From contig JAJTUQ010000005.1 in NCBI GenBank assembly GCA_021399445.1, positions 1,550,001-1,614,000 on the forward strand: a DNA stretch of 64,000 nt, in the 5' to 3' direction. Both the position numbers and the translations under genes were made by a program. Under the pieces are notes generated by a model. The model made no database searches. It was not told where the DNA came from and saw nothing but the letters and a program-made list of their open reading frames with translations. Source of the DNA: Xylogone sp. PMI_703 (lineage: Eukaryota; Ascomycota; Leotiomycetes). Positions within the stretch are counted from its first letter, which is position 1; every line of letters starts with the position of its first letter. This document shows, in pieces, positions 54,044-64,000 of this stretch.

Positions 54044-57000
54044 ATGGCTATCTCCAAGACCACCGAGGTACACCCGATGATTAAGGTTGTCCCACAAAAG
54101 GTTTCACCAGAACTATGTTGTACAATAGATGGATTAATCAAATTTCATGCTTCAGACCCGGACGATAACGTTCTATTGGGTTACCCAGCAACAGGGATCG
54201 CTGACTACGAGGAATATACCGCGAAGGATCTCGATAGATATGCAGATGCAGCAGCAGCTCAGTATATTAGGATGGGGATTGAAGAAGCGGTAAGTTTTTC
54301 CAAATAAGAACTTTCCTTATTCATAAATAGTTATACCATTCTAACTAGGACCCTTCTTTGGATAACGCGCCTGTTGTGGCTCTCCTAGCTCAAAGTAGCT
54401 TCGAGGTCATTGTATCGATATTCGCCTTAAATAGACTAGGCTGGGCAGTTTTCTTCCTATCGCCAAGGCTGGCAATTCCGGCATATGTTAAGCTGCTGCA
54501 AGAAGCAAATTGTCAAACAGCCATCACAACGGAGAATCTTGCGAGTACCATTGTTAAGATACAGGCTGAGATAGCAGTGACTTCTATTCCTCTTATCAAA
54601 CAAGATGATTATCGATGTGGTAGCAGACCCACATACCATCGGATCTATGACCCTTTGAAAGAATCTCGAAAGATTGCATGGATTATTCACTCATCCGGAT
54701 CCACGGGAATCCCAAAACCAATATATCTCACTAACTACTCCTGCTTAGTTAACTTGAGTCAAAACTTTGGTATGAGGAGCTTTTGCACCTCACCGCTCTA
54801 CCACAGTCATGGAATCATGTCCCTTTTTAGATGCATATATTCGAAAAATCCTATGTACTTCTACAATTGGGCACGTCCTTTGACGGGCAAGAACTTAATA
54901 CAAGCTCTCAGGGTTACCAGTCCAGAGATGGTATGCGCAGTCCCCTACGTACTAAAATTATTGGCGGAGACAAATGAGGGTATTCAAGAGCTTTCAAAGA
55001 CCAAACTAGTACTATATGCTGGCAGTAGCTGTCCACAAGAACTAGGAGATCTGCTTGTCAACACCGGGGTAAACCTTGCAGGAAACTATGGCTCGTAGGT
55101 CTCGTTATGTTTTATTTCCTGATATACTCGTTAACTTCTTATTTTAGAACTGAAACTGGTTATATCATGAACTCATTCTGCAGGCCAGGTGAGGATCCCA
55201 TGGATTGGAACTACCTCCGTCTCGACCCTCCCAATGCCGAGTATATCCTCATGGAAGAAGTCACACCAGGCTTGTTCGAATGCATTGCATTAGATGGATT
55301 GCCGTCAAAGAACACATCTAATTCAGATAGACCTCCTAATTCGTTCCATACCAAAGACCTTTTTCGTCATCACCCTGACCCTGCAAAATTCAATCTGTGG
55401 CAATACGTTACCCGTATGGATGACCGCATTACATTAATAAACGGAGAGAAAGTTCTTCCAGTACCAATAGAGGGACATATAAGACTACACCCCTTAGTCA
55501 AAGAAGCTATAGTGTTTGGCATTGGCAGGACAGTCCCTGGCTTGATCCTATTTCGAAGTGAAAATGCCGACAGTATGTCACGGGTCGAGTACCTATCGGA
55601 AGTCTGGCCAGCTATTGAGGTTGCAAACTCAAAAACGGAAAAGTTCTCTCAAATTCCAAAGGATCTTATTATTGATTTACCTTATGGTACTCCCTACCCC
55701 ACCACGCCCAAGGGAACCTTTATTCGTACGCAGATGTACGAGCAGTTTGCAGAATTCATTGAGAAAGCTTACGCAGTTTTTGAAAACGGATCAGGATCTT
55801 TGAAGCTGGATATTCCTGAGCTGGAGGGATTTCTATTCGATGCTTTTCGACAGCTAGGCGTAGAAATTCCCTTTGCATATACTGATATCTTCTCTGCGGG
55901 TATTGATAGCCTTCAAGCGACTATGATGTGGTCACTCTTTAAAAGGGAACTTGATCTCGGGGGGCGGCAAGCTGATCTTAGTCAAAATATCGTCTTTGAG
56001 GCAGGGAACATTCGTAATTTGGCACGATGCTTGTTCGATCTTAGAGTTAGCGGAAGACAGGAAAGGCTAGGCTCCGATATTATCATCATGAAAGCAATGA
56101 TTGAGAAATTTTCTGGATTCAGACCACGCGGGGACGATGTTCTTGTGAGTGCTTGTTCTTAGAATCTTTCTGTCTCTTGTCGCATTCGGGAATCGTATAT
56201 TACTAACACATGAATACAGTTAATCACTGGCACCACTGGTACTCTAGGCTCATCTTTATTGGCCGCTGCAGTTAAAAGAAACAATGTAGGAGCAGTATGG
56301 ACTCCTGTACGCGCATCCAGCATACTGCAAGCTAAGGAACGAGTCTTTCAGACTCTTGCATCCAGAGGAATTCAGCTCTCGAAATACCAAGAATCAAAGA
56401 TAATTGCTTACCCTAGCGACTTGACCAAGGAAGACACTGGTCTATCACCAGATGCATTCCAGAAGCTACTGAAATCCTTAACACATGTTATTCATGCTGC
56501 TTGGGCAGTTAACTTCAATCTTGGGATAGGCTCGTTCGAGCCACATATTAGGGGGCTACATAATCTCCTCAGTCTATGCTTACGGGTGCAAAAGCGCTCA
56601 CCTGCAGCATTCTTTTTTTGCAGCTCTATTTCTGTGGCTGGGAGCACTCCCAAGCCATCTACTGTTCCTGAGGCGGTAATTGAAGATCTTTCTCACGCCC
56701 AGAATATGGGATATGCAAAGAGCAAGATGGTAGCTGAGCATATTGTACGAAATGCTATGCAGTCAACAGGAATCCATGCTCGAGTCTTGCGCATTGGACA
56801 AATCGCTGGTGATCTCGCAACTGGTTACTGGAATGAGCGAGATGCCATACCTTTAATGATTCAGAGTGCCATCAGTACAAAATCACTGCCAAGCTTAAAT
56901 GAGGTACGTTACATTTTACAATGACATGAGTAAACGGCTAACTGTAGTGTAGGACCATTCATGGCTACCATCTGACTTTTGTGCAGACGTCATCTTCGAG

Positions 57001-57459
57001 ATAATCTTCCCTAAAAATGAGATACTCCATACTAATGACCCCAACGTGGTATATCATATTCGAAACCCACACACTATTCACTGGACAAGGGACATCCTTC
57101 CTTCATTAAGACAGACTCAACTACCCTCATTCGAAGTACTCCCTCTAAATGAATGGATTGAACGTGTTAAAAGCAGTGGTCCTGACCCGCTCAAAAATCC
57201 ATCGTTTGCATTGGTCGATTATTGGGAGAGGAAGTACTGTCTCCGAAAGGCTACTTCACTAATGGATCATGATTATACGAATTTGAAGACCAATGGAGAA
57301 GTAAAACAATATGTTGATGATGGAGAAGTAAGTGGTGACTCACTAGTCATTGAAATGAGTCAGACTCTAGCTGTTGCTCCATCCCTAATGCATGTCCCAA
57401 ATCTGATCACCGAGGGATATATAGCAAAATTTGTAGATGGCTGGATAAATAAGTGGTAA
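54044..57459 (+). CDS. NRPS-like carboxylic acid reductase (A-T-R)
   Basis: Five exons, 54044-54289, 54349-55094, 55148-56144, 56220-56903 and 56953-57459, give 1059 aa. Such enzymes adenylate a carboxylic acid, load it on a carrier thiol and reduce it with NADPH to an aldehyde. Domains: an adenylation domain (about 20-555) with SGSTGIPKPIYLT, NYGSTETGY formed across a splice site, and RMDDRITLINGEKV; a carrier domain with its phosphopantetheine serine S585 in FSAGIDSLQA; a thioester reductase from about 664 with cofactor loop TGTTGTLG and catalytic Y828/K832 in MGYAKSKMV. No condensation or thioesterase domain exists. Length is normal for A-T-R proteins. It is the only modular synthetase in the window and the likely cluster core. 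The acid substrate cannot be read reliably. Confidence 0.94.
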
Positions 57460-57877
57460 AATTGATACATCTAAGTTAAATGAAATTCGTATACATCATG
57501 GTACAAGGGCGTAGTATAATCATTACATTGTTTAAAGTGTAGAGGGTAGTAGAAATTTGTCTACATAACATTGTGATTGCGAGGCCGATACCTACCTGGT
57601 TCGCGCCTGCCTTTGCTTCCATCTTCGGCGGCTTGATGCCACCAAAACTCGTATTCAACTTTAAGTGACGCAGTAAGCGAAATACAGTCATGATTATAAT
57701 GTTTTCCTAACTTGATGGTCTAAATTAGGTAGTGACATAATTTATAAGTCTCTCTGAATGTGAAGATTGTGACACCTGCTGTCAGAATATATATATAAAA
57801 TGATATAAGCAGCCAGGCAACTGGACTTCTTCTTTTGTTCTGAGGCGCACTCTCATAAGCTGTATACAAATGTTGGG
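57460..57877. other. intergenic between convergent genes
   Basis: 418 bp between the 3' ends of the NRPS-like and MFS genes. No feature recognised. Confidence 0.5.
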
Positions 57878-59819
57878 TCAGAGTGACATTTTCCCCTCCT
57901 CTTCCCCACTTCTACTAACCTGGTTAATAGCATTTTTACCTTCAACATTAACAGGAGTTCCCAATTTTTGGCGCCAAACTTGACCCCATATCATGAGACT
58001 AATCATCAATCCAAATAAGAAGAAACTTAGGAGAGCGAATGTTCCGAATACCCATCCATATCCAGCTCTTTCAATGAACGAATCAAAGTAGAAGTATATG
58101 TTAAAGCTGAACAACTGGCGGCCCACATTGCTGATCAAGCCTATCTCTCCGGCCAAGTTTTCGTAGCAATCCACGGCGTAAGTTACCCTATATATATTCG
58201 TAGAGATTAGCATTCGTCTCCAGTTCGTGGAGGGTTCACTTGCAATGTTAATACTTACACTACTGTCAAGACCACTTGCATCCCAACCGAGAAAATTATA
58301 ATTGCAAAACATGGGCCAACCCAGTGTACTTTGAAATGAAGGAACAATGCGAACATCATTAAACCAACCTAAGAAGGAAGGAAGAGCCTTAGGGTCAGTA
58401 TTTGGAGGTATTCAAGACATCGAGGTAACACTGTACCGAAACGAGTGGTGCCCCAAACCAAAGTGCCCTTAGCCGCTGCTCGGGGTATCTAATGCCGTTA
58501 TTCTTTTTAGCTAGATGGTTAACCATCCAATCTGAGAGAGGGCCACCGAGTGGTTCTCCGAGAACAGTTCCAATTAATAATGGAATTGCCATGAGACCTT
58601 GTTCAAGTGGGCCAAATCCGTATATTTCTACGAAAGCCTAGAATTAGATCAGCGAAGGATACTAAATCTAAGATAAATCAAAAGTCTTACCAGAGGTAGG
58701 ATTCCCAGTGTCCCAAACGCACAAAATCCGAACAAATTTCCGTAGTATATAGCTGGAAACATAATTGACGGATATTTCCAAAGTAAGAAAGGCTTATAGA
58801 ACGACTTGAGAGTAAGATTACCATTGAACTTTCTCAGACGTAATCGATGAATATATGACTCCATTTCGGGCACAGGCTGTATACTCAAGTTCTCTCTGTA
58901 GTAAAGAGACTCAGGTAAGCAAACCACACTCAAAATTATCATAGGACACCAGAGGAGGAATGTCAGCCACATCATCCATCTCCAGCCCGCATATAAAGTG
59001 ATGATCCCATCGAGGACCACAGCAATATACGGAGAAACGGCAAAACACATTGTCCAGATACCAATCTTTCGTCCTCGTTCTACATATAATCATAAGTAGT
59101 TAACATCCCTGAGCTTGGACTCCGTGGACAATGTGTAGATATAATGAGGCCTTACCATGTACAAAGAACATATCCTTGACAACTAGTCCTCCCAGGGATA
59201 CACCTGCCGAGCAGCCAACACCAACGATCACCTAATGGAACCATTTAGTCCGAGGAACTTAGCACGTACTTATAATCATACCCTTGAACCAATGAAAGCG
59301 GCGTAGGTTTTAGCCAAAGCGCCAGCCAAATTCCCCAGTGCAGCAATAACTGCGGAACAGAAGTAGACTGGACGTCTTCCATATCGATGTGACAGAGGAA
59401 CCCAGAGCAGAGCACCAAAAGCCATGAATATAGCTAGAACACTGACTGTGTTGAGCATCTTTGCAACTGGGACACCGTAAGACTCTGATTGCTGGACAAA
59501 ACCCGCCGAGGCAGAACCAGCATCAAAACCTCCTTGGAACGCCATCATGGCAACGATAGCAAGAACGGTGTGCTTCTGCGCCCAAGACCAATTCTAAACA
59601 ATGTTAGATACTTACAAAGCGTGGATTAACTTGAGAGTAACAGACTAAAGGATCATTAGGATCATTAGATGGGCGAGGAAGGAGTTCACGATAGTCAGTG
59701 CCATCAAGCACAGGTACTACAGGTCCACTGCTATGTTCCTCATGAGGTAGCCCTCCTCCATAATTATCCTCAACATGAGATGTAATGATATCTTCTTCAT
59801 GCTTCCTAGAGCCATCCAT
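57878..59819 (-). CDS. MFS drug/metabolite exporter (DHA1 type)
   Basis: Seven exons, 59819-59646, 59593-59282, 59231-59156, 59079-58691, 58637-58437, 58368-58259 and 58187-57878, add to 523 aa with every phase matching. A hydrophilic, acidic N-terminus ends in DPNDPLNWSWAQK, the typical lead into helix 1 of fungal 12-helix MFS exporters. GALLWVPLSHRYGRRPVYF is the helix 2-3 motif, followed by the GCSAGVSLGGLVVKD segment. The central loop is charged and a SGEEEGK tail ends the protein. Divergent from the acyl-CoA ligase across a 582-bp promoter. It probably exports the cluster product or its intermediate. Confidence 0.92.
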
Positions 59820-60401
59820 CCTTCGAGTATACTCTAACAAACACAATAATAAAGAGCTTTTAACAAGGATTGCCAAAAATTGGGAAGGCACAGGGTTACT
59901 TGGAATCGTGGATATATGTGGGTCAAAAACAATGGGACCAGTTACGCTATTATAATCATTTCATGTACTGCATACAAGGCATGAGAGTGTTACAGATCAG
60001 AATATCCAGCAAGTTTGCATAGCACCCCTGTTATTCTTCGGCTGGATATGGACTAGCTTGCATAACATCGGCTCTAGTGTTCCATAGTGGCGGATCTAGC
60101 GTAAACCTAAATTCTACCCCGCGTTTCCCAGATCTGCTCCCGTTCCGAGTTCCGGCATTCCGGATACGGAAAACCAGAGCCCGATTGTTTATACTTCCGT
60201 ACTCTGTGGGTCTTAGCATGGTACTAATTTTAATTTCCGTAATATTTTCATGGAATATTCTTATTGCCAAGATGGCTATGGATTTCGTCTGCTATACATT
60301 ACCGTTTCCAAGTTATACTTGTCACTTGAGACGCAAAGCCTTTCCATTTTCTGTGAACAAAAGCGCTTTCTTTGATTCTCGCTACCTGTAGCAAAATACC
60401 G
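59820..60401. promoter_or_regulatory. divergent MFS / acyl-CoA ligase promoter
   Basis: 582 bp without a gene. The stretch 60142-60216 has five TTCCG occurrences, including the palindrome at 60158-60171 and ACTTCCGTACTC near 60208. Confidence 0.5.
60158..60171. promoter_or_regulatory. palindrome TTCCG-GATA-CGGAA
   Basis: Perfect 5-bp arms (CCG-N4-CGG) preceded by two direct TTCCG copies (60143 and 60150). Candidate operator shared by the MFS exporter and the CoA ligase. Confidence 0.55.
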
Positions 60402-62159
60402 ATGGAGATATTTCGTTCAGATATTTGGGTGGATATTCCCACGGACCAATCAATAGTAGAGTTAATAGACTCTGCTAAGAATGAAGTCCCATCCTCCAAG
60501 ATAATTCTTGAAGACACCTTAACAGGGAAAACTATATCATATGGTAGCTTGTGGGAGCAATCATCTGCCGGTGCATCATGGCTACGTGAATCTATAAGTC
60601 TTCAGCCGGGCCAGCGAGTCGCTATTTTATCACCGAGCTGTGTAAGTTGACACGAGGATTAATCTATGAAGATAGCCATTCCCTAATTTTCATACTAGGT
60701 CGACTATGTCATTACTCAGCATTCAATATGGAGGGCAGGAGGTGTTGCATGCATGATTAATCACACGCTTCATTCGGATGAATTGAAATATGCCTTAACT
60801 CTGGTCGATCCGGCCTTTGTAATTGTCCATGAATCAATGTATACAACAATTGCTTCTCTATGGAATCACCCTTCTCAAATATTAGCGATAAGCCAGCTGG
60901 TTGCAGGCTGCGACGAGGTACTCTACTCTATCTACGGCGTTTTCAAGGTTAGACTGCTAATCAATGAGGTTTTCCTAACCTAGAAACGGAAACCATATAC
61001 ATTCTCCTTCAAAGGCAACGATGCAAGAAAATCCTGTGCTGCTATCATTCTAAGCAGTGGGACTACAGGAAAATTCAAGGCAGTGATGCTGTCACACTAC
61101 AACCTCGTGGCGTCCGCAATCCAAATGCGGTCACACTATCCAAATAACTGGCAAGTGGCGCAAAGGGAGATTTTCTTCCCTCCTTTATCACACGTCTACG
61201 GTCTGTATGTGTGCGCAACCATGTGCCCCTGGACTGGTTCTTATGTGTGTATGATGCCACGGTTTGAACTTGAGCTGTATTGTCGTCTCATGCAAGATCG
61301 GCAAGTGACAATGGCCAGATTGGTTCCTGCCGTCGCCAAGATGCTCGCAACCAGTCCGGTAGTATCGAAATATACATACCTATATCTAGAGTACTTTTCG
61401 TGCTCGGCGGCTCCTCTGCATCCCGAAGTTGCAACACAATTGAGGAAAGCCTTTCCTGGAGTAGCTCTCTGCCAAACATACGGATGCTCAGAAGTCTCAG
61501 GCGCTATTGCACAGAGTGGAGTGCAAGACAATGGGAAGGCACCTCTCATATCCGCCGGTAAATTAATCGCCAATATTGAACTTCGTTTCTTAGATCCTGA
61601 GACTAGCAAGGATGCCGGGCTTCGTGGGCCTGGAGAGATAGCTATTCGATCTGCGACAAACATGATAGGGTACAAGGACAATACCGAAGCTACCACGTCC
61701 ACAATTGTAGATGGAAATTGGGTACGCACTGGAGACATAGGATATCTTAATGAAGATGATTACCTTATTATCTTCGATAGACTCAAGGATGTTATAAAAG
61801 TCAAAGGGTTTCAAGTTTCTCCGACGGAATTAGAGGAGGTCTTGCTACGACACGATTCGGTGGAAGAGGCTGCTGTTTGCGGTGTCTGGAATTCAGATAG
61901 GACAACCGAGGTCCCCCGGGCATTCGTTGTTCTGAAAGAAGAAACGCGCAAAAGTTTGGATAATGAGAGCGAGAAAAACAATCATGCGAGCAAGCTAATA
62001 AGATTTGTTGCTGAGAAAGTGACAACATACAAACAGCTGAAGGGTGGAATTGTATTCCTGGACGAACTGCCAAGAAACTCGACTGGGAAGATCTTGAGAC
62101 GCCTATTGCCTCTCGACAAAACGCCTCATGTCTTGCATAGGTTGTCCCCAAAGTTATAA
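60402..62159 (+). CDS. acyl-CoA ligase (4CL-like, AMP-binding)
   Basis: Three exons, 60402-60641, 60699-60917 and 60984-62159, give 544 aa. The third exon is joined through a 66-bp intron with donor GTACTC; an in-frame GTTAGA donor would leave only 36 bp. The enzyme activates a carboxylic acid as acyl-AMP and then acyl-CoA. Motifs: P-loop SSGTTGKFKAV (177-187), TYGCSEVSG, the WVRTGDIGYL hinge region, DRLKDVIKVKGFQVSPTELE, and the catalytic lysine in NSTGKILRR. The C-terminal tripeptide PKL resembles a peroxisomal PTS1 signal. Divergent from the MFS gene and followed, tail to tail, by the acyl-CoA dehydrogenase gene, which could use its product. Confidence 0.93.
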
Positions 62160-62489
62160 GCATGCTTCCCAATTTTGTACAAATAATTAGATTAGATGGT
62201 CATTTTCGAATCTGCATGAAGCACATACTACAACTAACAGCAGCCTACTTTTAGAGAATGTAACATCAATAACTAAGGCAGTATCATCTAAGTTATATAT
62301 GTTATATTCTACGCAGAGTTCTGAAATGTAGAACTTTAATATACAAATGTCATGTTTTTCTCAGACCACTCATATGTTGTATGTTAGAGATTTATTGAGA
62401 GTATTTAATAAGATTCAGCTTATTTTAAATGGTATAAATTTCTAACAACAGATATTTACAGTTCTGAGGCACAAATATACATCTACCCT
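62160..62489. other. intergenic between convergent genes
   Basis: 330 bp, AT-rich, between the 3' ends of the acyl-CoA ligase and dehydrogenase genes. No feature recognised. Confidence 0.5.
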
Positions 62490-64000
62490 TTACATCTTTG
62501 GCTCGGCTTTCTTATACAAGGTTAGCGCACTAGCTCTCTTCGCCACAGAATCTAGCAAAATCTCCTCACTCCCACCACTTACCACCAGCACTCTTACATC
62601 CCTACTAATCTGCTCAATTCGGCCTCCATTCCCGCCACGACTATAACCGGCGCCTCCCAGCACTTGCTGTGCTTCTCGTGAAATCTTTTCTAAGTCCCGG
62701 GCAGCTCGATATTTCAATAGCGATACATACACAGATAGCATCTGATCATCTGCATGAGAATTAAGCGCCTGAAGCTGGAGAATTTGGTCTTTCAAAGCAT
62801 ATGTGCCCTCAATAAGTCCAGCCATTTTAGAGAACTTTGCTCGAATTAATTGATTGGAGAAAAGTGGCTGGCCAAAAACCATTCGTGTGTGGGCATAGTT
62901 GTAACTGTCGGAAAAAGCAACACGGGCTAAACGTATGGCTGTTGTAGCGATCCAGAGACGCTCCCGGTTAAATGCTAATATCAATGTAAGTTATTTGGAA
63001 AATAGTGCAATCTTGAGCTCCTTACTAGCCATGATGATTTTAAACCCCTGGTTTTCTTTACCTAACAAATTGCCGACGGGCACTTTGACATCATCGAACT
63101 CTAAAAATGCCGAACCTTTGAAAGATAGGAGTTAGTTACGTACGGTTCTTCTATTTATGATTCAACATACCACTTGCGCTAACCCCAGAATTGATCATCT
63201 TTCTCCTGGACAAGCCCTCCGACTTCATAGGGATCAGAAGAAGGGATATGCCCTTGCCACCCTTATCGCCTGTACGCACTGCTGTCAAGACGATATCCGC
63301 TCTCATTCCTTGTGTGATCCACTTCTTCATTCCATTAACAATGTAGTACTGTCCGTCAGCAGACTTCACTGCTGTTGTAGTAATTCCGGCAACATCAGAC
63401 CCCGCTGCACACCATAAGGTTCAGTCCTTGATAGATTCAACAAATCGAGCAAGATAGCTAAGAAGTTGACTCACTTCCAGGTTCAGTTATGCCCAAACAA
63501 TGCCTTTGATTCCCTCTAAGAAGAGGATCAAGGAAGTTTTCCTTTTGTTCTTCTGTGCCAAACGCTATTAGAGGAGCACTGCCAGTGGAGGCACCACCAT
63601 TAATCCCCCACACTACACCAAGATAGCCGCATCGAGCAATTTCATCGATTACCTACAAATTGTCAGAGTCATGCTTTCTCAAAATCGGAACGGTGTTCTG
63701 ACGATGTCATCGTGGAACGTATCCCATTCTAGTTCAATTCAATTCCAGTTAGCTTTCCAGTGGTACCCCTTTATTACTCTAACTTTGCCTTAAACATCAC
63801 TAGGGATCCACTCACCATGTTCATCGATCCCAGCAGGTAATTGAATTCCTGCTATGTGGCCATGGGGAATTGGATAACAAGATGCGACCAGAAACCCTAA
63901 TTGGGCATGACGCTTAAAAGCCTTTGAATGTCCATGTTAATAAACGCTTTCTTCATATACTATATTCAGAGTATGAGTGCCAAGCCGGTAGCTTACTTCT
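62490..64000 (-). CDS. acyl-CoA dehydrogenase, 5' end outside the window
   Basis: A multi-exon gene running off the right edge. The last exon is 62974-62490, with preceding exons readable to about 63940. FAD enzymes of this family introduce a trans double bond at C2-C3 of acyl-CoAs. Recognisable parts: GNQRHCLGITEPGSE, KKWITQGMRADIVLTAVRTG, LEFDDVKVPVGNLLGKENQG, then the C-terminal helical domain (NRERLWIATTAIRLARVAF, the QQVLGGAGYSRGG signature). GGSEEILLD ends the conserved region; the base Glu common in the family would lie here. The C-terminal tripeptide is PKM. An intron donor near 63995 shows at least one more exon upstream. It faces the acyl-CoA ligase and would act on its CoA ester. 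Confidence 0.9.

Noticed and set aside
60918..60983. Alternative donor GTTAGA at 60948 for intron 2 of the acyl-CoA ligase
   Set aside because: It keeps frame but leaves a 36-bp intron, below the sizes seen in the other genes here; the GTACTC donor gives 66 bp.
1..64000. tRNA, rRNA or riboswitch genes
   Set aside because: No cloverleaf-like A/B box pair or conserved rRNA segment was seen; a tRNAscan-SE/Infernal run would be the decisive test.

Overview
This looks like nuclear DNA of a filamentous ascomycete (Pezizomycotina). Protein-coding genes carry short introns of roughly 50-130 bp with GTAAGT-like donors. Several gene families are typical of these fungi: RTA1, Zn2Cys6 regulators, NRPS-like reductases, FAD Baeyer-Villiger monooxygenases, and fungal Copia, Gypsy and pogo/Fot1 transposons. 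Old repeats show CpA-to-TpA decay of the RIP (repeat-induced point mutation) type, alternating with long AT-rich stretches. I cannot name the species.

Layout. 1-3.2 kb: a 537-bp TIR element and an intact pogo-like transposon. 3.5-5.1 kb: a long hairpin followed by an RTA1-family gene. 5.1-8.5 kb: AT-rich decayed DNA with a cupin relic and transposase scraps. 8.6-10.1 kb: a secreted LIP-type lipase gene. 10-31 kb: a transposon graveyard. It holds a solo Gypsy LTR, a decayed Copia element, and an apparently intact Gypsy chromovirus (20136-27337) whose two 607-bp LTRs read as identical and which is inserted inside an older, RIP-mutated copy of itself. It also holds a solo LTR nested in an older solo LTR of opposite orientation.

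32-44.5 kb: a Zn2Cys6 regulator divergent from a short-chain dehydrogenase, an F-box/LRR gene that looks decayed, a TauD/TfdA-type dioxygenase divergent from a sugar-type MFS transporter, a DUF2235 hydrolase, and a broken hypothetical gene. Next comes a RIP-inactivated Fot1-like transposon (44650-46481) and about 2 kb without a recognisable gene.

48.6-64 kb: a compact, repeat-free block that reads as a metabolic gene cluster. It encodes an alpha/beta hydrolase, a Baeyer-Villiger monooxygenase, a dimeric alpha/beta-barrel protein, an NRPS-like A-T-R carboxylic acid reductase, an MFS exporter, an acyl-CoA ligase and an acyl-CoA dehydrogenase that runs off the right edge. Together they suggest CoA activation and alpha,beta-desaturation of an acid, Baeyer-Villiger oxygenation of a ketone followed by ester hydrolysis, and reduction of a carboxyl group to an aldehyde, with export by the MFS protein. 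No PKS or terpene synthase is visible in the window, so the A-T-R protein may be the core enzyme, or the core lies to the right. Three of the cluster's intergenic regions carry TTCCG-N-CGGAA palindromes of the kind bound by Zn2Cys6 regulators. The most unusual individual observations are this palindrome set, the antisense Zn2Cys6-like ORF and in-frame UGA of the intact Gypsy element, its apparent self-priming site, and its AGTACT-rich U3.
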